Origin: Sphaerolaimus hirsutus | Taxonomy: Eukaryota; Nematoda; Chromadorea; Monhysterida; Sphaerolaimidae | Direction of reading: 5' to 3' | NCBI GenBank assembly: GCA_964036195.1 | Contig: OZ038460.1 | Span: 13,457,504-13,521,503 of the forward strand | DNA length: 64,000 bases | Part shown: piece by piece, positions 9,495 to 18,990 of the stretch | Numbering within the stretch: the stretch's first letter is position 1 | Layout: each line of letters starts with the position of its first letter | Notes under the pieces: model-generated | Seen by the model: only the letters and a program-made list of their open reading frames with translations | Databases searched by the model: none | What the model was told of the DNA's origin: nothing | Made by a program: the position numbers and the translations under genes

Positions 9495-12400
9495 TTACTC
9501 CTTTGTCAGTTTCTTCAGGCTGGTCATCATGATTGGTTGCCGCTTTCCATGCCAGTACTTTGGCCCAAAGGCATCAGCAAGCAGGCACACGAGATGCGGC
9601 TGTGATGCGGCGGTGACAGCGGGTGGGGGGTTATGTGGTAAATAGGGCATAAATATGCTTGGGTTTGTGTTACACATTGGGTGGACTGTGTGGCAACAAT
9701 TTGTGGGTTTCGTTGAAGGCGCTTTCACTGAATTCGTGCAGGGAGGGACTGAATTTGAGTGATGGGCTTCTGGGTGCAGTGACAATCGCTCAATGGCCGA
9801 TGATAACCGGTTGACGGAGCCACGCAGCGTTGTGAGCTCGTTGCTGTCCCCGCATGGGTCCGGGGCCATGTGTGTGGGTGTGGGCAGAAGGGGTAGTCGT
9901 ACTGGAATTCTTCTAGGGATGTCTGTGCATGTGGCCACGAAATTTTGATTCCAAAAGATCATTTCTGTGAGCTTATTCAACGTGTTTGTATGGTGGGTGG
10001 CTGCCACTGTGTGGTTGGCGTTTATGGAGTCGCAGCGTATGCCGCGCTTGTTCACATCTGCATGAGCTCGCTTGTGAACGGTTGGATTTTGCTCTGGTGA
10101 GGACAAAACTGGGGAAACGTAATGCACACCTGGGTCATGTTTCGGCTGCATGGCATTCAAAGGCACTGGTGCCTGAATGTTCACCCGGGCAACTATGCTT
10201 TCAAGCCTAGGGTGGTTCTGAGTAGTGGGGGAGGTGCAGTGTGCAGTTGCATTTTGAGCCTGGCTGTGGCAAACTGAGCTGACCCATTCCATGTTTGCAC
10301 CCTTGGTGCTGGGCTCACAGGATGGGGGGTTGATTGGTTGGCAGAACTTGCGGTCCCTGTCCCAAAGAGGATGCTCTTTCAATCCTTGAGCTGTGGGGGT
10401 TTCTTGCTCTTCGAATGCTAGTGTGTGGGTCACAGCGCCCAGTTTCGCTACTTTTGTCTGCGTGGGAATGTGGCAGTCTGTGCCTGTCTTGTCGCGTGTT
10501 CTCAGCACTTCCGCTTCTTGTTCATACTCTTTTGACAACCGTTTTAGTTCCTGGTGTGCTGTTTGGACTATTTGGAGGGGGCCCCATATCGCTGCCCACC
10601 CAATTAGGAGTGGGTCTCCTGGGGGAAAGAACTCCATTAACTTTACGACGGCTGGCAGTGTGTCTGTTCGTTGTGCCCCATCTGGGGTTCTGTGCACCAC
10701 TTCCATGTCATATAGTCTTAGCCATTCTCCTTTGATGATATTTCCAGGCGTATGGATGTGGCTGCCCACATAGGGTCTGAACTTTTTTCTTTCCTTGTCG
10801 GGGTTCATGTTGGCTTTCGCCCATGCGTGCTCCAATGTGGAGTCCTCAATGAACAGTCCAATGTTACAACCAGTGTCTATGTGGCCCATGATGGGTACAC
10901 CACAGAAGGTGATGGTCGCCATTGGGTTGGGCGAATCCATTGTGCGTGCACATGTGTCGATTTTTGTGCTTGCAATTGTGCGAACCCAATCGTCTGGGTT
11001 ACCCTCGTCTTCTGGGTCTTCGCTGTTATCCCACAAGTCATTGTCCATTTCATACTGTTCTTGTGTGTACCTACTGGGTGGTGTTTCAGTGAAAGGGATG
11101 CCCATCTGGGCACACTTTTGCGTCATGCTGTTTTTGGCCTCTTGTTCTGATTTTCCCTGTCTAGTGAGGGATTGTTTGATGTTGTTTGCTCTGTCAGCTT
11201 GGTATGCTGTAGAGTCTGGGTTTATGTAACACTTGCTGGGGCTGTGGGGCATGGGTTTTGGATGCAGGTAGAAAGTGCACCATGGTCCTTTATGGTTGTC
11301 AGGGTCAAAGGCAGTGTCTTTTGGCATTTTTGGCTCGGATTGCCAGCTTGTCTTATACTGTGGGCATGTGCGTTGGCTTCTTTGTTCTTCTCGGCGCTGT
11401 GTTTTAGCGCGTTCGGCTTCTTTCCGGGCGGCATCAATTTTTGCGATGGCTCGGTTGATGGTGCAAGCGCCGTCTTGCCAGCGCTCCCGCCACATGTACC
11501 AGCAATTCACTGGGGCCAGTTTGGGGGCTTCGGTGAAAAATTTGTCTCCAATCATTCTCTGGCGTTCATGGTCTGACATGGTTTCACTGACGTGGAAAAA
11601 ATTTGTGCAAAGTCGCGTGTAAAATGAGGACGCGGACTCACTGGGGTCGGGTTTCAAATTGTACCAGTCTGCCACCGAGTGGACTGTGTGGTCAGCTTTG
11701 TATGCCTCTACTAGGCTGTCGAGTACGTAGAGGATGTCATGGCGTTTGTTTATGCGCACCGCCAGATACTTGTTCTGTGCGTCTCCCGTCAGACACTGCA
11801 TAAAAATGTTCATCCAAAACAGTTGCTGCTGGCTTTCTGGAATGCCCATGGCTTGCTGTGTTATCATATGGAGCCAGAAGCGGAATGGGCCAGTTTGGCT
11901 TTTTTCGTTTCCATCAAATTTGATCTGTTTATTTGCCGTGGATACGACGTGTCCAATGCCGATTTTGTCTTTTGGGGCCCGTATAGTGCCTAGGGGTTGC
12001 AGGCCATCTTCTGGCGCGATGACGTACCGCTCCATGTATTCTATGATTTGGTTTAGTAGGGGGCCCTGAGTTAATGTTGCGAGTCGGTCTTCTGTTGGCC
12101 ATCGCCAGGCGTCGTCAGATTGTGGCACTGTGTTTCGGGGTGAATTTCCGAGGGAGTTGTTGGCTATGAGCTGTGTTAGTTGCTCGATGCGCTTGTTTTG
12201 TTCATCAAATCGCTGGTTGAACATGGAGGCCATTGCGGCCAAGTCCAACGTTTGCGCTTCCATTTTTGCAAGCGGTGTCGGGGACGCGGAGTTGCGCGGT
12301 TGCGTGGTTGATCGCAGTAGGGGTTCGTTTGCTGCGGTGATGTTACCGCTATCACTTTCTTCCTCGCTGCTGCCACTGTCATGGCGCTCCGGGTTTTCAA

Positions 12401-12689
12401 TCGTGATTGTGGTTTTTTGTGTGCTTTTGAAATACGTGTCTGCCAGGTTTATCAACCGGCGGCCCAAAGTGGAGTTACTGTCTTTGCTGGCTATTGTGCT
12501 TTTTGGCCAATTTGATTTTCGCCAGTAATTCACGGATTTGATTGCATTAATTAACACTCCCCTTTTGCGGGATGCTGTCCATTCGGACACTTTTTGGGTG
12601 AGCTCTTGCTCTGAATATTCCACGGGTGCTTGTAGCACTGGGTGCGATGCTGTGGCCTCTAGTGGGCCTGTGGGGGGATTCGTTGTCAT
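9495..12689 (-). CDS. LTR-retroelement Gag-protease polyprotein (gag B), intact
   Basis: An uninterrupted 1064-codon frame. It is homologous to gag A throughout the N-terminal 700 residues, including C471-x4-H476-x5-H482-x4-C487 (possible divergent zinc knuckle) and the aspartic-protease signature D605-T-G in GHIDTGCN. About 350 residues follow the point where gag A is interrupted; this tail is rich in Thr, Pro, His and Asn and shows no YxDD, RNase H or integrase motif. The start is the first ATG after the leader, about 640 bp from PBS-B. An open frame this long implies recent selection or recent insertion. Expected role: particle assembly and maturation of a non-autonomous element. Confidence 0.88.
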   Translation of the reverse strand: MTTNPPTGPLEATASHPVLQAPVEYSEQELTQKVSEWTASRKRGVLINAIKSVNYWRKSNWPKSTIASKDSNSTLGRRLINLADTYFKSTQKTTITIENPERHDSGSSEEESDSGNITAANEPLLRSTTQPRNSASPTPLAKMEAQTLDLAAMASMFNQRFDEQNKRIEQLTQLIANNSLGNSPRNTVPQSDDAWRWPTEDRLATLTQGPLLNQIIEYMERYVIAPEDGLQPLGTIRAPKDKIGIGHVVSTANKQIKFDGNEKSQTGPFRFWLHMITQQAMGIPESQQQLFWMNIFMQCLTGDAQNKYLAVRINKRHDILYVLDSLVEAYKADHTVHSVADWYNLKPDPSESASSFYTRLCTNFFHVSETMSDHERQRMIGDKFFTEAPKLAPVNCWYMWRERWQDGACTINRAIAKIDAARKEAERAKTQRREEQRSQRTCPQYKTSWQSEPKMPKDTAFDPDNHKGPWCTFYLHPKPMPHSPSKCYINPDSTAYQADRANNIKQSLTRQGKSEQEAKNSMTQKCAQMGIPFTETPPSRYTQEQYEMDNDLWDNSEDPEDEGNPDDWVRTIASTKIDTCARTMDSPNPMATITFCGVPIMGHIDTGCNIGLFIEDSTLEHAWAKANMNPDKERKKFRPYVGSHIHTPGNIIKGEWLRLYDMEVVHRTPDGAQRTDTLPAVVKLMEFFPPGDPLLIGWAAIWGPLQIVQTAHQELKRLSKEYEQEAEVLRTRDKTGTDCHIPTQTKVAKLGAVTHTLAFEEQETPTAQGLKEHPLWDRDRKFCQPINPPSCEPSTKGANMEWVSSVCHSQAQNATAHCTSPTTQNHPRLESIVARVNIQAPVPLNAMQPKHDPGVHYVSPVLSSPEQNPTVHKRAHADVNKRGIRCDSINANHTVAATHHTNTLNKLTEMIFWNQNFVATCTDIPRRIPVRLPLLPTPTHMAPDPCGDSNELTTLRGSVNRLSSAIERLSLHPEAHHSNSVPPCTNSVKAPSTKPTNCCHTVHPMCNTNPSIFMPYLPHNPPPAVTAASQPHLVCLLADAFGPKYWHGKRQPIMMTSLKKLTKE

Positions 12690-12839
12690 TTTGACGTTTT
12701 CTCTGCGCTCGTATGGCGCCTAGTTGCCCTTCGTTCTGGGCGGAATTTACTTTGCGCGGGACTCCTGCGGTGCTGTATTGCTGCCGCAGGCTATGTTTTG
12801 CTCTCGGGTTCGCTTGGGCTTGAGGGGATTCAAGCCAGT

Positions 12840-13310
12840 GTGGTCACCAGTGGCCAGTGTGGTAGTTCTGCTGGTGTCACTGATTGACAGTCAGGGTATG
12901 TTTGGGTCCTGGCATTGCTGATTAATGGTCAAAGTGGTGTTTTTAATTTACCAGTGTCACTGATTGACATCTGGTATGCTGGTGAGGGTTCCCAGTGTCG
13001 CTGCTTGACAGCTGGGATGGTTAGGCTGTCGGTGTCATTGCTTGACAACCGACCTGTTTGCCTCAGTTCCTGGTGTCGCTGCTTAATGGCTGGGGTTAAG
13101 CTGTCAATGTCTCTGTTGGACTGCTGACCTGTTTGCCTCTGTACCCAGTTGCTGCTTTGATGGCCAGGGTTTTTGCATTTGACATCTTTTGTGTCATGCA
13201 TGCGCTCTTGTGGCGCGCGGCGGGGGGCTGCTCTTGCTGGCAGGTGCTGCCGCAGGTTCGATTGGGGTGCCACCAATGTCATTGTTGGACAGTCGGGGGC
13301 GGGCGGGTTC
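12840..13310 (-). repeat. Degenerate tandem repeats in the leader of unit B
   Basis: On the + strand the words GTGTCACTGATTGACA, GTGTCGCTGCTTGACAGC, GTGTCATTGCTTGACAAC, GTGTCGCTGCTTAATGGC and ATGTCTCTGTTGGACTGC recur every 40-60 bp. They fill the region between PBS-B and gag B. Packaging or leader function is possible but not shown. Confidence 0.6.
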
Positions 13311-13330
13311 ACATCGGCTTGAGAAGTTTC

Positions 13331-13348
13331 AAGCCAGTACGATCACCA
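13331..13348 (-). promoter_or_regulatory. Primer binding site of unit B
   Basis: On the - strand, TGGTGATCGTACTGGCTT immediately follows the LTR end CACAACA, the exact position expected for a tRNA primer site. It is almost the same as the site of unit A at 4291-4308. Confidence 0.75.
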
Positions 13349-13775
13349 TGTTGTGCACACGGGTAACGGGGCTGACTGCGTACCGAGTCCGTGGCGCACA
13401 GATGAGAAACGTGCAGTGAGTTTCAGCTGGATTGGCATGCGGACCTTGGGCAAGAGGCGAAGCCAAGTCCACGAAGCCAACAACGGGAGGATATTTGTGT
13501 TTGAGATGTTGTGTGGTTGCGTTTTGGTGGAACGTCGCTCGGCAACACGGATCTCAAAGTTTTAGCATCTCATATTCATAGATGGTCAACCCCCGAAGGG
13601 GACATGAATGATGAGAGAAAAGTGAGTTAATGAACATCAACTGACCTAAACACCCAAGTGGTCACTACTCAAGATTGGTTGAAACATAAAAGTTAACGGT
13701 TCAGACCAATCACCCCAAACCTATCCAACCATAGGAATGCAAGTGTATATAATGTAGTGGACTCTAACTACAACA
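13349..13775 (-). repeat. Outer right LTR (5' LTR of the composite)
   Basis: Complete LTR with terminal inverted repeats TGTTGT...ACAACA, bordered inside by PBS-B and outside by ATAC (13776-13779). It differs from the left LTR at about five sites. The TATATAA word lies about 25 bp from the start of the LTR in the - orientation. Confidence 0.85.
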
Positions 13776-14005
13776 ATACGCCCCTTAAATCACTCCAGCT
13801 TTTAGCTGTGAGAAACAAAGATCTCCCCATTGAAAGTTACCCAGTCATGATGTTTGACTGAAAAATATATCACTGGGCATTTAAACCATTTTTAACATTG
13901 TAGTGGTTGTTTGAATGGGCATAAGTTCAATGGACTACTAGGACTTCAGCGGTACGTCACACACAGTTATGCACTCAATTTTCTACCATCAAATTGCAGA
14001 ACAAA

Positions 14006-14213
14006 TTTTTTGGCGCTGGCGCTATTGGCGCTTGGCGCCATTACCCTCTGGCGCCATTGGCGCTTGGCGCTGAGCTTCAGAAAAGCGCCATGGCGCTTTT
14101 GGCGCTTGGCGTCATTTTGCTCTGGCGCCATTGGCGCTTGGCGCCGGGATCAGAAAAGCGCCATGGCGCTTTTGGCGCTTGGCGCTGAAAGCCTGGCGCT
14201 TTTTCCATCACTA
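14006..14213. repeat. GGCGCC/GGCGCTTGGCGC subterminal array (right arm)
   Basis: Inverted counterpart of 3119-3343, ending in the terminus CGCTTTTTCCATCACTA. It forms the right end of the element whose left end is at 3119. Confidence 0.8.
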
Positions 14214-14221
14214 GTCGTGGC

Positions 14222-14913
14222 ACATTCGAACTGCATGTACATGGGCATGTCGATTTCACGCTGCACATGTCAGTTTCACATTTGGGTATGTAGATTCACA
14301 ATGCGCATATCAGTTTCACGTTTGGGAATGTCACATTTATGCTCTCTCAGAGACCCAAGCGCCATATGTCAGTTTCACATTATGTCAGAGTAGGCACTTT
14401 TCAAGGCACGTGTCGATGCGTCGGCAGCTCGTTCGGCGATTAGCTGCGGTGCCCCGCGGTCCGCGCCGCCTCAGGGCTCGCACTGTTTTTTCATAAGATT
14501 AACTGCAGTGTGACCATTGACAGTCTGCTGTTTGCTATTAGCCAACTTTCTTATTCCGGCAGGGGTATTTTATTGAGTTTGTAATATATTTATGTGATTC
14601 CATGCCCACTGCTCCTACGAATGTTGGCTAGTGAAGCCTAGACCTAGAGTACGAAATATCATAAATTTTACGTGCGTTGCATTGGCTGGCATAGCTGGCT
14701 ATTGCCTTCGTAGCGCGCTGCGATTCTAATGGGCCGCAACCGCGGCCTTTTGATTCCCGCTGCCAGCGGTAGTTGTGCGGGCGTTGTGCGCTCAATGGAG
14801 TTAGCGGGCGGCGCGACTTCGCGTCAGCGCCCGCGCCACTGTCTTCGGCATTCACGCTGCCTGCGGTCCTGTGCCTCCTGGCATCTAACCCGTTCGGCAT
14901 GTAGACAGCGGAT
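14222..14913. other. Intergenic DNA with short degenerate repeats
   Basis: Between 14241 and 14385 a word like CATGTCAGTTTCACATTTGG recurs four or five times in degenerate form. From 14400 to 14900 the DNA is GC-rich with no convincing gene. Confidence 0.45.
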
Positions 14914-15384
14914 CAGGGGTTCCCAAGGTTTTGACCCTCACGGCGGCATCATAGATAGCAAATCTCTCCCCCGGAAGGATAGATAGCTGAAAATTATTCT
15001 GGGGGTTCGCTGGGGCAAAATATATATATGATATTTATATGGCAAAATTGACAAAATGGAACAAAATGTAGTGATTTTGGGTGAAGGTTGGGGAAAAATC
15101 GCTCAAAGTTTGCTCCACTTAGATAGCAGATAGTTGAGAAATTTGAGATAGCGCTCAGGGGATATTTGTTTCTGGATAGATAGGAAAGTTGGTAAAAGGT
15201 ACATACATTTACTCAGAAAATATGTGTGTGCGAGTACGCAGTAAATACATTTACATATACTTTTTTAAATATACCATATGCACTTGTATTTATGTGTACA
15301 AGCCTATGCATACAGAAATGTAGTCAATTCAGTATATGAAAATTCAGTATAGGAAAATGTATTCAGAAGCTTCAATCTGTGACA

Positions 15385-15777
15385 TATTTATAAAGTGACT
15401 TCACTATGTACTTACAGACGTGGTTCCATTGAAAATTAGAGATACAGGGGTGTAGTGCCTTAAAAATAATAAAAATCGCAACCAAATCAAAATGGCTATT
15501 TATAAAGTGACTTCACTATGTATTTACAGACGTGGTTCCATTGGGCCCCCACACGCTAGTTGACATCGACACCAAATGTCAACTGGTGCCGATCCCGATT
15601 CAAAGCTTACTGATGAGTGAACGAACGACGTCCAAACGCAATCTTTGAATTAGGAATGGAACCAGTTGACATTTGGGGTCGATGTCAACTAGCGTGTGTG
15701 GGGCCAATGAATATTAGAGATACAGGGGTGTAGTGCCTTAAAAATAAAAAAATCACAACCAAATCAAAATGGCTGCA
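15385..15777 (+). repeat. 112-bp tandem duplication, second copy split by a MITE
   Basis: A unit starting TATTTATAAAGTGACTTCAC and ending AAATCAAAATGGCT occurs at about 15385-15496 and again from 15497. The second copy is interrupted at 15541-15707 by an inverted-repeat element and then resumes to about 15777. Duplication therefore preceded the insertion. Confidence 0.8.
15541..15707. mobile_element. CTAGTTGACA MITE (copy 1)
   Basis: Ends TTGGGCCCCCACACGCTAG and its reverse complement CTAGCGTGTGTGGGGCCAA. Inside are repeated words GTCAACT/AGTTGAC. Other copies: 25027-25244, 27903-28127, 32441-32651. No coding capacity. Confidence 0.75.
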
Positions 15778-16205
15778 GAGACAACAGAAGTGGAAACGAG
15801 TCTGGGGCGACCATGGAATGGATTATTCATCCAGCACCACTGAAATCCCAGCTAAATTCAATTAAAGGAAGTGTGTCTAGTGATGTTACCAGATTTGGAT
15901 GAATTGGTTTCCTAGAATAAAGAGACCCTGAAAACTATGTTATCTATCATTTTCATATACAAAAACATATGTTGTGCTGTACACTATGAAAGGGTGCCCA
16001 TTTTTATGTATTCTATGATGCAAGTACTCTTTTCTATGCTCATAAGAAAAGACTCTACATTTACGTGTAAGTATGAGTAAAAAAAGTATCTGACGTTTTC
16101 TATACGTTACGAAAAATACTTTACGTTAACATATACTTTTTTAAAAGTTCAGTAATTCTAACAACTCTGATAGATAGCTAGCTGAGCAGCCAAATGGGAC
16201 CCCCG

Positions 16206-16896
16206 CAACGGGTGAACATGCCAAGCGAGTTACATGCCAAGCGAACCTACGCCGCTGCGGGCTACCATAGCGACTGCCCCGATTTTTTAATGCACTGCAC
16301 TCAGCGGGTCGCGCGCTTTCTTTGCCCATTGCGGTTCCGGTCGCCGGCCGCCGCCATTTGATTTCGCGCTGGCCGCGCCGCCGCCCGATCACCGTTGTCT
16401 AATGAAATTCGAGCCCGCAAATGGAAGTTTTTCATGCAGTATGTGCAGTCGCCGCGGCGCTTCTTATTTTCATGGCTGCGCCAGTGGTTTGTGTTGACTT
16501 TGAGATGGACTGTTTACTCGTCGCGGGCGAGTGAGTGCACCATTTGGCTCGTGTGTAATGAGCATTTATTGCCGCGTTTCAGCAGCGCATCACGCGGTTT
16601 GAAGGGCTCGAACGTGTTTGCCCAATGTTGCACATTATTTGATAGGATTTTGATTTGGTGCCGTTTAATTGTGTGAAATGAGCCCCACTTAATTGGCAAC
16701 GGACGCGTGCGAACTGTTCGTTTGCCTGTTTGTCGATGTTGTTTGTCCAGTGGGCAGTGGGGGGTAAACCGATCTGTTTTGGCGCTCGGCTGGAAGATGT
16801 TTCCTGTCGGATATCGGATTATGCACATGCGTTCGTTTCACCCGCTGGCCGTTTTGTTGCGATTCGTCAGGCTGGTTTGTCGACTGTCATTTCTAC
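16206..16896. other. GC-rich intergenic DNA, no gene seen
   Basis: CpG-rich blocks and frames below 105 codons without known motifs. Confidence 0.4.
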
Positions 16897-17063
16897 TGGT
16901 GCCAATCCCAGACCCTGGAAAATGTCAAATGTCATGCAAAGTGTCAGAAGTCATGTAAAATGTCCTGCAAAATGAAAACTCGGTTGCCATTTTGCAGGGC
17001 ATTTTACATGACTTTTGACACTGCATGACATTTGACATTTGACAGGGTTTGGAACTGCCCCCA
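16897..17063. mobile_element. GGGGCAGTCCC-family MITE (copy 2)
   Basis: Left end GTGCCAATCCCAGACCCTG, right end CAGGGTTTGGAACTGCCCCC. Inside, AAATGTCAAATGTCATGCAA and its reverse complement form a long hairpin. Confidence 0.7.
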
Positions 17064-18399
17064 CTGGGGCACTGTATCTGAATGTGTCCTCGATGCATCA
17101 CACCATCCCAGATCTACCGTAGCGCCGCAACATTCTCACCGTAAAAGTGAATGATGGTTTAGAATCGCGGTGTGAACTGCGGTCGACGAATGCCGTCCGC
17201 GCGACGGACACAAATCAAAAACAAGCGTGACTTAGCGATTTGCATGCGATGCGTCACACTCGAGCGCGCCGATGCCAGTTGACCCATGGTCGTTTATTGC
17301 GCCGTTCTGTTATTATTGTTATTGGTTATGAATGTGGCTTGGCGGCGGTGATCCGATTTCCATGCTTTACGGTGTTGCTGCAGCGCGGCCGGTGACGCGG
17401 AAGCGTGGTCTTTTGTCCGCGGCGCCGAGTAGAGCAACGTTCACCGTAGGCCTCTGTGCAGCCAGGCGGACCACCCGCCGCTGGTGGGCATACTTCCACG
17501 CGACGCTGATTTCACCCCCGTGTGCACTCTGCCTCGGCTCGTAGCCTATTTCTGTTAATTACGTCGACTAATTGCCAACTGCTGCCCACTGGTTTCGCTC
17601 ATTAGCTGCACTTGCTTCTAGCCGTTCAACCATTCTGTTCTTGAATGCATGTATTAAGCACTTATTTGTGAGGTCGATGAAAGTTGAAACCTCTTTCATT
17701 GTGTTCCCTCTAAATTCCATTTTGATTCCAATCTGCAGCGGCGGCGCCGCGGCGTTTTATGTTCCGTCCTGGCAATTTCCGCGGTCGGTGAAAATAGCAT
17801 GAAACGCGCGGGCGAAATGCATGCACTTGCTTCTTAATCTGTCAGTTCTAGTGTAAGCAATTTATGTGCTGCGGTGCGGTTGGATAGTAGAGTTGAGATG
17901 CGCGTAAATTGCAATTGATGACATTGAAACTACCGTAGTAAATGCTGAGCATTTCATTGTAAACGCCAACTCGAATGCGTGAGAATGTAATGCTGGTTTG
18001 GCGTGCCATAAATCCTTATCGAGGTGCATTAATATTTAGATGTTTGGCGCACTCGCATTGGAATTTTGCTCGAAGACCACATTAGACTCTTCAACTATCG
18101 ACTACCTATAATAATTCCTAATGTAAATAGAATGGTGTATTATTGGTAAGTCGCGAATGATAAGTGATACCTATGTGAATAAATGAAAAACAAATGAAGT
18201 GAAAAAAAACAAATTAGAATACCTTTTTTTAATTTTTAATCTCACTTTTTCCATATACTTTTTCGCTTTCACTCATTAACCACTTCTGACTTACCATCTA
18301 TGATTTGAATTATTTACTATTTACTAGTTGACTCACAAATTAACTTACCACTCAACTTACAACTGACCACTTGTGTTGTGAATAGAATGTTATCCCAGT
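17064..18399. other. Intergenic DNA, no gene seen
   Basis: GC-rich to about 17550, then AT-rich. No frame with recognisable protein features. Confidence 0.4.
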
Positions 18400-18990
18400 T
18401 TCATGGAGTCGCACGGATGCATGAGGCTACCTGCGTGCACGAGGCAACCATTTCTGTATGACGAGGCAACCACGGCATGTGTTGAGCCACAAAATGTCAT
18501 GTGTAATGTGTATATTGGCAACTCAGATGCACACATGAAACTCAAAGGCATCAAAAAGTAAATAATGCAAGGTCATGTAGGGTTAAAAATGTCCATTTTG
18601 TTGTGGGATGTATTTCATTTATTTTGGTGATTATTGTAGAATTGTAGACACCTCTTTTGTGAAAAATGTGCAATATTTACACTAATATGTGTGTAAATGA
18701 GTCAATCACATGGAAAGGCAGCCGTCTATTGCATAGAAAATATTTGCCATTTCAAATCAGCAATTATTTACTTAGTTTTCCCTGTATACAGGCTCACGTG
18801 TGGTATGCTCTAAAGTCCATGCAATATAAATACATCCAGATACCATCAATATTGATAGCTATTGATTTGGAATCTTGCAACATCAAGTAGAATAAGGCAA
18901 CTCTGGACTTTTTGTCATGTGACATGTGGCGTTGCGTCATGCGGCGGTTGCCTCTGTACACGGTTGCCTCATGACATGTAGACGAGTCAA
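18400..18990. repeat. Possible inverted-repeat element with GAGGCAACC/GGTTGCCTC ends
   Basis: Words CATGAGGCTACC and GAGGCAACCA at 18419-18475 are mirrored by GCGGTTGCCTC and GGTTGCCTCATGACATG near 18945-18980. The ends are imperfect and no TSD was found. Confidence 0.4.

Larger units (their letters stand above)
3863..13775 (-). mobile_element. Ambisense composite LTR retroelement with two convergent gag genes
   Basis: The unit is bounded by two direct LTR copies (3863-4282 and 13349-13775, about five differences in 420 bp) and a 4-bp duplication, ATAC (3859-3862 and 13776-13779). From the right, on the - strand: LTR, PBS, gag B, PPT and an internal LTR. From the left, on the + strand: PBS, gag A, PPT and a second internal LTR. 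The two internal LTRs abut tail to tail at 8680/8681. Both gag products carry a DTG protease motif. No reverse transcriptase, RNase H or integrase is seen, so the element would need enzymes from elsewhere. The near-identical outer LTRs imply recent integration as one unit. The left LTR lacks its inner 7 bp and an adjacent PPT. Family (Ty3-like or BEL-like) is not settled without pol. Confidence 0.8.
3119..14213. mobile_element. hAT-like GGCGCC element split by a 9.9-kb LTR insertion
   Basis: The left terminus TAGTGATGGAAAAGCGCC (3119) and the right terminus (reverse complement TAGTGATGGAAAAAGCGCC, ending 14213) are terminal inverted repeats. They are flanked by a perfect 8-bp target duplication, GTCGTGGC, at 3111-3118 and 14214-14221. 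The terminus fits the hAT rule YARNG, and 8-bp duplications are typical of hAT. Both ends run into arrays of GGCGCC/GGCGCTTGGCGC words in inverted orientation. Without the nested LTR composite (3863-13775) the element is about 1.2 kb and has no transposase, so it is non-autonomous. Confidence 0.85.
15184..16169. mobile_element. hAT-like CAGAGTTG element nested in the CAGGGG element
   Basis: The right end is the reverse complement of CAGAGTTGTTAGAATTACTG; the left end is a mutated version, GAAAGTTGGTAAAAGGTAC. An 8-bp duplication, ATAGATAG, flanks it (15176-15183 and 16170-16177). Subterminal words are GTAAATAC/AAAGTA types. A likely relative is at 19966-20470. Confidence 0.7.
14914..16205. 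mobile_element. CAGGGG / GATAGATAG hAT-like element, interrupted
   Basis: The left end CAGGGGTTCCCAAGGTTTTG is followed by GATAGATAGCTGAAAA words. This family recurs at 42382-43588, 46310-46810, 48695-49060, near 56100-56425 and 62881-63122. It is interrupted at 15176-15183 by another element and resumes at 16178. The right boundary (near GGGACCCCC at about 16200) is approximate. Confidence 0.55.

Noticed and set aside
14006-14213. Independent small GGCGCC MITE
   Set aside because: Its right-hand duplication GTCGTGGC matches only the left flank at 3111-3118, so it is the right half of one split element.
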